NCBI GenBank assembly: GCA_033675545.1
Contig: JAWDGP010008052.1
Coordinates: 155,001 to 219,000 of the forward strand
From: Elysia crispata
Taxonomy: Eukaryota; Mollusca; Gastropoda; Plakobranchidae
Direction: 5' to 3'
DNA: 64,000 nucleotides
The position numbers and the translations under genes are program-made. Below are positions 36,601 through 47,926 of the stretch, in pieces. Each line of letters starts with the position of its first letter. The stretch's first letter is position 1. The notes below the pieces were generated by a model. That model was not told the origin of the DNA and ran no database searches. It saw only the letters and a list, made by a program, of their open reading frames with translations.

Positions 36601-38382
36601 CATTTTTGCTGTCTGTTATCAGTTCATGTTTTTTTTTTAATTGGTCTAGCCCAAGGACCTCTCACGGACTAGCAGAGGGAAGGATACCGTCATTTTTCTT
36701 TCTCAGAGTTTGCTCTGATCTGCCGCCCTATATAAGTCATGCTTTTTTACCTCTAAATTGAGCAAATATTTAAAATTTGATTTTAATCTTAAAGCATTCT
36801 AAGGTTTACACTTTTTATAAACATACATTTAATTTTTACACTGCTTGCTGTAGCCATTATTTTGTTTTTGCTCTTTAGTAAAGCTAATTTAATATTGATC
36901 TTCAGCTCAACACTGTATGATGTGACTGTCTAAACCTCGCTTCCTTTCTCACTCTTTCTTTTCTCTCCCATTTCTGTCGTTCTGTCTTATCCTGGGCTGA
37001 GACTGAGAATTTTCTCCTTTTCCCTTGTCCTATATCCTATTTCATTTTTTTTCCATATTAAATCTTCATTTATGTGTTTCACTTCATATTGAGACATTAG
37101 CTTTAAACTCTTGTTAGAGCTGGCTCACCAGAGTCAAACCTTTTTTTTTTCTTTTACTCCCAACTCTTGAGATTTTTATGTGAGCGATATGTGGACCCAA
37201 GGCTTCAATTAGCCGATTTTGGAAAGGAGGACCTCGGTGCAGTAACAATAATTCTAATCCAGGTTAATTCGAGGCAATTGTGGGATTGACTGACAGTTAG
37301 AAAAATAGCATTATATGAAAGAATATATTTGTGAACTTCTCTTCCTATATTTTTAGTTAAATAACTTTTTGCAGTGCTATCTTTATTTACTTACATGTAT
37401 CTTTATGTAAGTCACCATGTAGCGATGTATTTTCTAGCTTTATTTTTACTTCAAATTTCAAAGAGGGTTGTATATATGTATATATATATACAGTAGTCAG
37501 TTGAAATTTGAATTCTCATTATTCATCTCTCGATAATTCAGGCTAGCTTTCTTTAGTCCCAGTTAACATTATGGGATTGATTGAAATAAGATATTTTGAA
37601 CCAAGCTCCCAAGCTTTTCAATTCTTACTTAAATGCTTGATAACCTTTGACTTTTGTTACTTGTATCTTTTGTTCAAACCTGCTCTTGTTGTTTATTCTT
37701 ACTTTAATAATTTAGTTATGACCAACTCTTGAGCCTACTAATTATTCTACACAGCAAATCACTTATTCTATCTGTGTGTGTATGTGTCCTATGCTAAGGT
37801 TTCTATGCTTGCTGTATGCCAGTTGGCCAGGGGTGAGCACCGAGCAAGATCTACTTGGTTTGAGTGAACTAATGAAGTCTACTACGCACATCAGTAAGGA
37901 TTCTGATGACATTTGAATCTGCTTTTTGATTTACTTGAGACGGCATGAGAACAATAAACCATTCCATCTTTTAGCATGGGTCCTGATACTTGCACATTGT
38001 GTGAGGTCAAGTTAAATGGTGTGCTTTTTTTCCCCTCTGAACCTGGAAATCTTACAAACGGTATAATGTACTAACAACACAAAGACAATGTAAACATGTG
38101 AGAGCTTAACGTCTGGCACAGCTCAATTCTGCTAGTTTGAGTTGAGGAAAAGAGCCAAGAAAAGTCGTCTAAAGAGGAATGATTCAGGCTTACTATAAGT
38201 TGTTTTTACCTCCAATTTTTTTAAACTAAGACAAAGTGGCTCGTTGATTTTTTTATTGTTTGACATAGCGGCTGACTATTATCTTTCTCGAAGATAACCT
38301 TTGAGTGAAATGGCTTAAGATCTTCAACTTTTTCTAAATGATAGCCCTAACATCTATGTTATTAAATTAGCTAACGAGCATA
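36601..38382. other. Left-only non-coding segment of the palindrome
   Basis: No counterpart in the right arm and no coding signal. A short TA run lies at about 37471-37490. Confidence 0.55.
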
Positions 38383-38686
38383 TTTTTAATCTAAAAATAG
38401 AAAAGGACGAGGCAACAAACGTTTGTATCTTTTGTTAATCCAAAACTAGATGAGTGTTCATGCATGAACGTTGACCTAATTATTTTCGCTAGGCTGAGAT
38501 TTTGTTCATTCTTGCATAATATTCGTGTGCTTCTTCTAATATTCAAATTTATAACTCGTCATTACACCAAGAAAAACTTGCTTCTTTCAAACCAGTTTCA
38601 GCATCAGAAAAAAATCCTCAATACATAAAGCCATTTTAAAATTAATACAAAAGTATATAAATTCACTCTGTAAGAAAAAACACGTC
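38383..38686 (+). repeat. Segment X, extra direct copy
   Basis: Matches 46181-46488 in the same orientation along its whole length (AATCTAAAAATAGAAAA, ACAAACGTTTGTATC, GACCTAATTATTTTCGCTAGG, TATAACTCGTCATTAC, AAGCCAT, CACGTC). The mirror position in the left arm also has a rearranged inverted copy of X at about 39126-39240. X therefore occurs three times and may be mobile in its own right. Confidence 0.88.
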
Positions 38687-38693
38687 ATGGCTG

Positions 38694-38766
38694 TGGTAGT
38701 AGTAGTAGCAGCAGCAGTGGGTGGAGGAGAAGAAGAAGAAAAGGAAAAAGAAGAAGAAGAACAGTA
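38694..38766. repeat. Compound purine-rich trinucleotide repeat
   Basis: (GTA)n, (GCA)n, then GGA/GAA-type units, found only between the direct X copy and segment Y in the left arm. Confidence 0.85.
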
Positions 38767-38998
38767 ATAGGAACCATAACCGTTACAGTGAATCAGTTAG
38801 GTGTCCTGCGCTATAGAAGAGGCGATCATGACCTTTTATTACTTAAATATATTAAAATTTAAGTTATTCTTGTTTTAAATATTTCATTATATAAGCCCCT
38901 AGTTTTAAATGTTACAAAACTTCAAACCATTTCTAAAGAAACTCCAGTCTCAGGTATATACATTGTCGATTTTAGTCGACACGCGTATAATACAAGCC

Positions 38999-39240
38999 TT
39001 TTCAGTTGAATATTGCTCACCCGATCGGCTGGTTAATCAGCACACTATTACGATGACGTTTGTTTATAGCTATCTAGAGCAACTCCTTCACAGTCAAAAC
39101 AACCTCGTTCTGAATCTAACATGGAGAGGACGTGTTTTTCTTACACAGTGTGAATGTCAAGGCCAATGGGTCTTGGTAGGACCCATAGGCCTAGTTTTGG
39201 ATTAACAAAAGATACAAACGTTGCATCGTCTTTTTATCCT
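38999..39240 (-). repeat. Palindrome, left middle segments Y and X (inverted)
   Basis: 39000-39135 is the reverse complement of 46489-46619 (segment Y; landmarks CACCCGATCGGCTGG and CTATCTAGAGCAACTCCT). It continues into a deleted inverted copy of X: 39126-39158 matches the end of X, and about 39195-39240 matches its start (AACAAAAGATACAAACGTT in complement). The ~215-bp middle of X is replaced by about 35 bases. Confidence 0.85.
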
Positions 39241-41097
39241 AGTCTTTATTTGGCTAAGGTTTCACCCTTTCTTTTTTGTGATTCCTTTTCGGATGTAAAA
39301 CGTGGGACCTTGTTTGAATCATCAAAGCTTTCTTATCATCATGTTACTATTTCTCTTGATAACGCTTTTAAAGAGAACATGGAAAATATGTTGACTGGAG
39401 TAAAAACCTAATTAATGAATGTTTTGAGAAAAATTTTATGTGAATTATCAATTGTGCTTTATTGTAATGCAATGTAAGCTGAAAGTCAAACAGATTAAAG
39501 TTCATTTAACAGGCAATGCCCTTATATGTATTATCTCTTTCAATAAAAATGTCATATTGGTTTATGTTACATACATAAGTTTCGTTGACGTTATTTTTAA
39601 AAGACTGTATTATGTGTCTTTTTTAGGAAAAAATGTGTATTATAAAATTATTTCTTTTTATGTTTTTATAATTTGGATTTCTCTGAATAAACTCAGATAA
39701 CACTCTTTTTAAACTATATTTGTTATTTTTGATAATATTCCTATTTTTAATACCTCCCACATTCAACACATTGAGAGTTTAAACCCAAAGGTTTTCGTAT
39801 GTGTTTATGGTATTCATCAAGTGATTTCAATTCATTCCAATTTGCACAGAGTTTAAGATCCGTCAGTTTTATACAAAAGAAATATTGAACTCCATTTAAA
39901 GTACTAGAAACATAAACTCTTTTACTGAATTGATAATGCGTAGATGGTATGTGTTGGGAACATAACATGGAATAGCCAACTGCCACATAGGAGGTGAATC
40001 AATATTGAATAATTAAATAGGGGTGAGAAAAACCTCTTTACTTCTATCTCTATAAACAAGCATAATAACAAAATATCATTACAATAGAATAGAATTCAAA
40101 ATAAATAAATATCAAAACGGTAGAATCGATTTCGATCTTTTCTTTCTCTATACTAATACCATACCAATGCTGTAGAATGAAAATGATCTCTATAAATCAT
40201 CAAAACAATACCATATTATTAAATTATAATCGGATTTGAGACCGGAGTAAAAAATGCTCTTATATATCCTTTTCATAACATTTCTTAGTAATATTCATAA
40301 TATTCTTCTTGGCTATGAGAACTGTCCATAGCATTATTTATAAATATTGTTATATTTACACTCCCTTTAGTAAGACACTCTGCTTCCGCTGTTATAGCTA
40401 CTCTTGATTTACCCAAGCAGGATATAGCTGGTAACACTCATCGGCTGCATATATTGAATTTTATAATTACATGTTCTCTTAATATAACAAAAATGACACG
40501 ATTTTTTGGGGGGTTGAGTGAGTGGGCAATTAACTTTTTAACTGGAGTTGTAATAAATCTTTACGATTGGTCTGATGACTCGAAAAAGAAGATCGAGATA
40601 TAGATAGAGAAAAAAGATCTGGGACGGGCTAAGAAGATAATAGTTATTGTGAAATATGAGGAAAGAGAAATAAGCAGTTACATGGCCACTAACGCCAACC
40701 GGCAGACACTACATGATGGTTTCTAAAAAAAATAAGAAAATTGGGTTTTAAGATAATTTCTCAAAAGAAAAATGTACGAATAAAACATTCATTATTACTT
40801 CTCGCTGGATAACCTAATTTCGATTGAAAGGTTTGAAATTGTATAAACTTTGGACCTTTATATTTTTGCAATAAGCTTAATTTGTGTTCTCGGTCTATCT
40901 AGATCTATATTGGGATTGAATTGTTGAAACAATAAGATATCGGCCGCCACCCTTTATGATTTAGGAATGGCGGACCATTCAAGAGCCCAAGAGGCTATGG
41001 AAATTACTCGAGGATTTTATAGACAATCAAGAGTTTGACACAAATGAAATTGTAATAACTGTTATAGGAAAGAGAGCTACCCAGTGTAGTTGGGATG
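39237..41097 (+). repeat. Palindrome, left inner arm
   Basis: Reverse complement of about 43745-45543. A stretch I compared base by base (the 240 bp at 39747-39986 against 44765-45004) has 6 differences. Other shared landmarks: GATTCCTTTTCGGATGTAAAACG, AACTGTCCATAGCATTATT, TATAGCTACTCTTGATTTACCC and TTACTCGAGGATTTTATAGAC (each within 21 bases). Matching resumes at 41568-41745 after a left-only block. Confidence 0.93.
39747..40013 (-). other. Short open frame conserved in both inner arms
   Basis: A ~79-codon frame with an apparent GTG start is open here on the minus strand and at 44765-45004 on the plus strand. It runs from an upstream TGA to TAA and ends LNSQCVECGRY (left) or LNSQCIACGRY (right). 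Of the 6 base differences between copies, 5 change an amino acid, so there is no sign of protein-level constraint. There is no ATG before residue 7, and no domain is recognised. Probably a chance or relic frame. Confidence 0.35.
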
Positions 41098-42040
41098 ATA
41101 TTCAAGTAACTCTGAATAGAACGACTGGACCAGCCTGGCCAGAGAAGGATAGTTTTTACCAAGTATATAAACTTGAGGATCCTACACGCTGGTTCCTTAT
41201 AACAAAATTGAATAAACCTGAAGCTGACTTACTAAACAATACAACAAAAACAGTCAACAATCAACCATTCTCTCTGCACTTTAAAAGAAGAGAAGAAGAA
41301 AACTTAAATATAAGAATATTATGGGCTCCACCCAAACTAAAATCAGAAGCCATAAATTATAAAGAGAAATCTAGGGCAAGAGGCGACAGTGAGCAGACCC
41401 CAAGATGCTAAAGACAACGGTCGAATAGACCCAAAAACGTACCCCATTGTGTAAAGGTAAATTTTAGGGACAGTAAAACTGTTAATTAAATGTTGTGGTT
41501 TGTTGTAATAAGAAATCGAAGACAACAGTGTTGCTGGTGCAATATTAGTGAACACTGGCCCTACAAATGTTCGAAAAGAGGGGGAGAGAAAGTGTGTTGG
41601 GAAGGCGAGAAGTGCAGAACACAGCTCACCCGAGAAATTATGTGAGCGCGCTCCCAGGGGAAGAGAGTATCGGAGGAGGCGAGGTATGACTTAAAAGCTC
41701 ACAATACAAAGAATGTATGAAAGACTAACCAAAGAAAGTTGAAAGGAAGGAAAAAGGTGGAGGGGAAATAGAGGAAAGCATAAAGAACACTGTAATCGCC
41801 TCGACCATAGGAAAGAACGAAGACTAAGAAATTGGAAATTCTAACACAGAAGGCCCTTACAGACAAAATCAAAGCGACTTTTCATGCAGAGGACACAGAC
41901 GAGGAGGATAGAACGGAGACTTTCCAAACACCCAACGCTAGAGTCGCTACTGACACACAAGCAGAAAACAAAAAGAAAAGCACACTTAGGAAAGGATTCA
42001 TGAGAATAACGCAAGATACGTTAATTAAATATAACTAAGC
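40965..42040 (+). pseudogene. LINE ORF1-like relic in the left inner arm
   Basis: Starting at ATG 40967 (MADHSRAQEAMEITRGFYRQ), one frame change at about 41035 leads to EIVITVIGKRATQCSWDDIQ, then PAWPEKDSFYQVYKLEDPT, and the longest intact piece at 41208-41411, which includes LNIRILWAPPKLKSEAINY. A basic, acidic-rich tail follows at 41832-42038 (EDTDEEDRTETFQTP). The layout of an N-terminal globular part, an ILW.PP motif and a charged tail resembles ORF1 proteins of L1/Tx1-type LINEs. The block 41098-41567 has no partner in the right arm, where only the first part and a later basic stretch (43461-43815, minus strand) remain. Family call by pattern only. Confidence 0.5.
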
Positions 42041-42059
42041 CAACAAGATCAAAAAGGGA

Positions 42060-43520
42060 GACTGTTAAAAATTCGATTTTCCGGTGGCTATATTGTTTTT
42101 ATACTATTTATAGAGATAGAAATATTACAACTGGATTCCCCTTTTCGATAAATAGCATAATAAAAATATGGCTACCGGGGGATCCAATTTTAGTTGTAAA
42201 ATCTAAACCTAGAGTTTCTATCTCTAAAAATAATATTATTTCAATATGGCCGCACGAGATTCAAATTCTAATTTGTCTATCTCTAAAAATAAAACAATTT
42301 CAATATGGCCGCCGGGGAATCCAATTTAGATTTTTCTATCTATAAATAGGATAATAATATGGCCGCCTGGGAATACAATTCTAGTTCTAAATATCTAATT
42401 CTAAAGTTTCTATCTCTTAAAATAGGCATTATTTCAATATGGCCGCCGGGAAATCTAATTTTTTCGAGCTAATTAAAAAGCATTAATCAATATGGCCGTC
42501 GTGGGATCAATTTCTAATTTGTCTATCTCTATAAATAGCATAAATTCAATAAGGCCGCCGGGGAATTCTAAGTTTTCGATATCTATAAATAGCATAATTC
42601 CAATATGGCCGATGATTAATTCTATTTTTTCCATCTCTATAAATAGCATTACTTCAATATGGCCGCCGGTTAATTCTATTTTCTCCACCTCTATAAATAG
42701 CATAATTTCAACATGGCCGATGATTAATTCTATTTCTTCCATCTCTATAAATAGCATAATTTCAATATGGCCGCCGGGAAATTCTATTTTGGTAACATCT
42801 ATTAATAGAATAATTCCAATATGACGGCCAGTTAAATCTAATTTGGAAATTTCTATAAATAGCATAATTTCAATATGACCGCCGGTTAATTCTATTTTGG
42901 TTACATCTATAAATAGCATATTTTCAATATAGCCGCCGAGAAATACTATTTTTCCATCTCCATAAATAGCATAATTTCAATATGGCCCCCGAGAAATACT
43001 AAGTTTTCGATCTCTATAAATAGCATAATTCCAATATGGCTGCCGGCTAATTCAAATTTAGCAATCTCTATACATAGCATAATTTCAATATGGCCGAGGG
43101 GAAGTACTATTTGTCCATGTCCATAAATAGCATAATTTCAAAATGGCCGCCGGGAAATACTATGTTTTCGATCTCTATAAATAGCATAATTTCAATATGG
43201 GCGCCGGGAAATACTAAGTTTTCAATTTCTATAAATAGGATAATTCCAATATGGCTGCCGGTTAATTCTAATTTGGCAATCTCTATACATAGCATAATTT
43301 CAATAGGGCCGCCGGTTAATTCTAATTTGGTAAATCTATAAATAGCATAATTCCAATATGGCCGCCGGGTAATTCCAATTTGGCTATCTCTATAAATAGC
43401 ATAATTTCAATATGGACGCCGGTTAATTCTATTTTGGTAATATCTATAAATAGAATATTTTCAATATGGCCGCCGGGAAATTCTATTTTTCAATCTCCAT
43501 AAATAGCATAATTTCAATAT
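42060..43520. repeat. 54-bp tandem array (about 26 units) at the centre of the palindrome
   Basis: Each unit reads roughly CTCTATAAATAGCATAATTT, then CAATATGGCCGCCGG, then a variable TTAATTCTATTTT or AAATACTAAGTTTTC segment. About fourteen units carry an exact CTATAAATAG, with CCATAAATAG or CTATACATAG variants in others. Units are most degenerate at the left end (42100-42480) and most regular from 42525 to 43500, and the array ends abruptly at the right arm. Because 54 is a multiple of 3, long frames stay open on both strands (for example 42473-42919 minus and 42492-42824 plus) with an 18-residue period; these are most likely by-products. Confidence 0.96.
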
Positions 43521-45543
43521 TTCTGCGTTTGTTTCTTCGGTTGTTCTTTCATGCCTTCTTTGTCTTGTGAGCTTTTCAGTTATACCTCGCTTCCTCCAAT
43601 ACTCTCTCAACCTGAGAGCGCGCTCACATAACTTCTCGGGTGAGCTGTGTTCTGCACAACGTCTTCTCAACACATTTTTACTTTGTTTTTCTCTCCCCTT
43701 CTTTTCTACACTGGTAGTTCTCTTTCCTATGACAATGTTACAATTTCATTAGTGTCAAACTCTCATTTGTCTATAAAATCCTCGAGTAATTTCCAAGGCC
43801 TCTTGAATGCCGCTCTTTTATATTTCAACAATTCAATCCCGATATAGATCTAGGTAGACCGAGAACAGAAAAGACACTAATTAAGCTAATTGCAAAAATA
43901 TCAAGGTCCAAAGTTTATCCAATTTCAAACCTTCCAATCGAAATTAGGTTATCTAGCGAAAAATAATAATGAATGTTGTATTTGTATATTTTCCTTTTGA
44001 GAATTATCTTAAAACCCACTTTTCTTTTTTTTTTTTAGAAACCATCAGGGAGTGCCGTGCTGGTTGGCGTTAGTGGCCATGTAACTGCTTATTTCTCTTT
44101 CCTCATATTTCACAATAACTATTATCTTCTTAGCCCGCCCCAGATCTTTTTTCTCTATCTATATCTCGATCTTTTTCGAGTCATCAGACCAATCGTAAAG
44201 ATTTATTCCAACTCCAGTTAAAAAGCTTATTGTCCACTCACTCAACCCCAAAAAAAATCGTGCCATTTTTGTTATATGAAGAGAACATGTAATTATAAAA
44301 TTCAATATATGCAGCCGCTGAGTGTTACCAGCTATATCCTGCTTGGGTAAATCAAGAGTAGCTATAACAGTGGAAGCAGAGTGTCTTACTAAAGGGAGTG
44401 GAAATATAACAATATCTATAAATAATGCTATGGACAGTTCTCATAGACAAGAAGAATATTATGAATATTACTAAAAATGTTATGAAAAGGATATATAAGA
44501 GCTTTTTTTCACTCCGGTCTCAAATTCGATTATATTTTGATAATATGGTATTGTTTTGATGATTTATAAAGATCATTTCATTTCTACAGCATTGGTATAG
44601 AGAAAGAAAATAATCGAAATCGATTCTACCGTTTTGATATTTTTTTTTATTTCAAATTCTATTCTATTGTAACGATATTGTGTTATTGTGCTTGTTTATA
44701 GAGATAGAAGTAAAGAGGTTTTTCTCACCCCTATTTAATTATTCAATATTGATTCACCATCTATGTGGCAGTTAGCTATTCCATGTTATGTTCCCAACAC
44801 ATACCATCTACGCATTATCAATTCGGTAACAGAGTTTATGTTTCTAGTACTTTAAATGGAGTTCAATATTTCTTTTGTATAAAACTGACGGATCTTAAAC
44901 TCTGTGCAAATTGGAATGAATTGAAATCACTTGATGAGTACCATAAACACATACGAAAACCTTTGGGTTTAAACTCTCAATGTATTGCATGTGGGAGGTA
45001 TTAAAAACAGGAACATTATCAAAAATAACAAATATAGATAAAAAAGAGTGTTATATGAGTTTATTCAGAGAAATCCAATTTATAAAAAATATAAAAAGAA
45101 ATAATTTTATAATACACGTTGTTTCCTAAAAAAAGACACATAATACTGTCTTTTAAAAATAACGTCAATGAAACTTATGTATGTAACATAAACGAATATG
45201 ACATTTTCATTAAAAGAGATAATACATATAAGGGCATTGCCTGTTAAATGAACTTTAATCTGTTTGACTTTCAGCTTACATTGCATTACAATAAAGCACA
45301 ATTGATAATTCATATAAGATTTTTTTTCCACATATTCATTAATTAGGTTTTTACTCCAGTCAACATATTTTCCCTGTTCTCTTTAAAAGCGTTATCAAGA
45401 GAAATAGAAACTGGATGATAAGAAAGCTTTGATGATTCAAACAAGGTCCCACGTTTTACATCTGAAAAGGAATCACAAAAAAGAAAGATCAATATTGGAA
45501 AGGGGGGGGGGGGGGTGAAACAGCCTAATAAAGACCAGATATG
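43521..45543 (-). repeat. Palindrome, right inner arm
   Basis: Inverted partner of 39237-41097 and 41568-41745. It includes the shared stretch CACAGCTCACCCGAGAA (in complement near 43640) and a truncated ORF1-like relic. Relative to the left arm it lacks the 470-bp block 41098-41567: the sequence passes directly from CCAGTGTAG to AAAAGAAGGGGAGAGAA. A G-run of 14-15 bases at about 45502-45516 is expanded relative to the left arm. Confidence 0.93.
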
Positions 45544-46180
45544 TATCAAATTTGAAATATATTGTATATAAAATAATGACATATAATTTATATAAAGATA
45601 GTTTATAATAATTGCACAAAATTCTTTGTTTCAAGAGCTAATTTAATCTCATCAGATTTTATTAATTATCTAAATAAGACACACTTAACAGGTTTAGAAA
45701 AAAGTGAAATTGAACATTTTTAGAAAATCTATCTAATAATACAAAAAAAAGTAAAATAAAACTGAGCAAGTTTCTTTTTATCAACGATTAAACCTATTAT
45801 AAATTAGGGAGGATGGAGGAATTCCGTCTCCCAGTCAAGATTATCAATCATTTTTTAAGGGAAAATTTTTTTCTTGAAGGAACAATAATTTTTTCACTCA
45901 TCCACAGACACATTCTAGGATTTGTTTCGTCGTATTACGACTCATCAGTGTGGCTACAGAGTATCAATTTATTCAAGTGTCCACCATTCAGATAAAATTG
46001 TTTTGTTCTGGATCGAAAGTCCAAAACGGCGGCCACCTGAGAGGTAGCCTATGGATCGAAGAGCTATGTTGGGCCGTGTTTCCTCTGAGTATGACCTTTG
46101 GCTTTACCTAGATGTAGAACAAGACACTTAGACAGTGTTCCAAAACTACGCCCTGTGATCATGCATGAAATTTGACTTAA
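45544..46180. other. Right-only non-coding segment of the palindrome
   Basis: About 640 bases without a partner in the left arm, separating the inner arm from segment X. The frame 45813-45995 has no recognisable domain. Confidence 0.55.
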
Positions 46181-46619
46181 TTTTAATCCAAAAATAGAAA
46201 AAGACTAGAAGCAACAAACGTTTGTATCTCTGGTTCATCTAAAACTTGGCCCAGCGGTCATGAAAGAACGGTGACCTAATTATTTTCGCTAGGTTGAGAT
46301 TTTGTTCATTCTTGCATATTATACCTATGCTTCTTCTAATATGCAAATTTATAACTCGTCATTACAACAAGAAAAACTTGCTTCATTAAAACCAGTTTCA
46401 GCATTAGAAAAAACATTCCTCAACACATAAAGCCATATTAAAATTAATACAAAAGTAAAAAAAATTCACACTGTAAAAAAACCACGTCCTCTCCATGTTA
46501 GACTGAGAACGAGGTTGTTTTGACTGTGTAGGAGTTGCTCTAGATAGCTATAAACAAACATCATCGTAACATTTTGCTGATTGACCAGCCGATCGGGTGA
46601 GCAATATTCAACTGAAAAT
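46181..46619 (+). repeat. Palindrome, right middle segments X and Y
   Basis: X (46181-46488) and Y (46489-46619) are contiguous and look like the undeleted arrangement. Y ends exactly where the LINE fragment begins (after AACTGAAAATG). In the left arm, Y and the LINE are 2.9 kb apart, so the right arm has a clean deletion, or the left arm an insertion, at this join. Confidence 0.88.
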
Positions 46620-47036
46620 GTTAGGCTTGGACAATTAAAAAAACAACTACAAAATTAAATGGAGGCAACAGAAATGTGGTTCCTAAGGATAATGCTATAA
46701 ATCTTATTCATGGACTTCAAAGAAATCAAACTAAACTGTGCTACGAGGAGCTAGCACATCATTGCTCATAAATACCATATGCAAACTACAGGCAATCTTT
46801 TTTTGGCCATGTGATGAGAAAAAAGAAACTGAAAAACATCTTGTGACAACTCGATTGATTTTAAAGGAAAAGGCAGCAGGGCAAAGAAGCGAGAAAAGAT
46901 ATAGCATGGACTAAAAAAGTGGCTAAATGTAAAATGAGTAACAGATGCATTTACAGCATCAAGGGATAGAGATGCGCACAAGGTCATGATCGCCTACTCT
47001 AAAGAGCAGGGCCCCTAATTCATTGATATATATACC

Positions 47037-47133
<97 letters not shown>

Positions 47134-47926
47134 TTCAATGAATCATCTAAGGATTGCCGTGTTGTTACAAAAAAATCCCCAACAAAAACATGTATATCTA
47201 ATAAAGGTAGATGTAAGTAATATAAACATATATCGACTTTGTTGTTTGGATAGATGGATACCACATATGTTAGTCGCTGTTCTACATAAAATTATGTGTA
47301 GACAACCACTGCCATAAAAACAGCACAGATTACAAATTATAACATCACACTCCAGTCTTATAACATTTTCAAAGCTGAACCGTACAAAGGACTCAAATCA
47401 CACATAGTGAAAAAAAAACAACAAAAACAAATGGATGTATTCACAGACAACACTTTGCAGGCATGAAATTTGCTTGACAAAAAAAATCTGAATACTAGAA
47501 GGTAAACACAGTGGTCTCACACTCACATGAGGTGTAAGCTAACTTTTAAACTACATTTGATTGGTCTACAAACATAGTCCAAAATTTCTCTTGACCTGAA
47601 AAGACTTAAAGCAAGAAAAAAATAATTTTTTTTCCTCTCCTAATTTTTAAATCTAAAAATCCAATAAAAATGATTTTTGTGAAAGATGAAATTTGTTTTG
47701 AGTGGTAAGGATAGGAAAAGTGATGACATGAAAGATTGAAAAAGCCGTCTGTCATACTGGAGAAAATGAAGGAAAAAAAAATGATTATAATGCAATGATG
47801 TCACAAGGCTGTTTGAATGGAACCAACACTTTAAGCTTATATCTCTGCCAAATCTTGAACGGGGGTTGATTTCTTAAGTCTACCTGCCTTATTCCCATTT
47901 TAGTTGTGATAAACAATAATTAAAAT
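46620..47926 (+). repeat. Palindrome, right outer arm (LINE 3' end plus flank)
   Basis: Inverted partner of 34813-36055. The first ~370 bases are the RTE-like LINE C-terminus; pieces such as SFFGHVMRKKKLKN near 46795 are readable. The rest is non-coding flank shared with the left arm, interrupted by the (TA)n(GA)n block. Confidence 0.92.
47036..47130. repeat. (TA)n(GA)n microsatellite
   Basis: About 24 TA units followed by about 23 GA units. The mirror site in the left palindrome arm (near 35655) has only TCTCTATATATC, so the expansion followed the duplication or was lost on the left. Confidence 0.96.
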
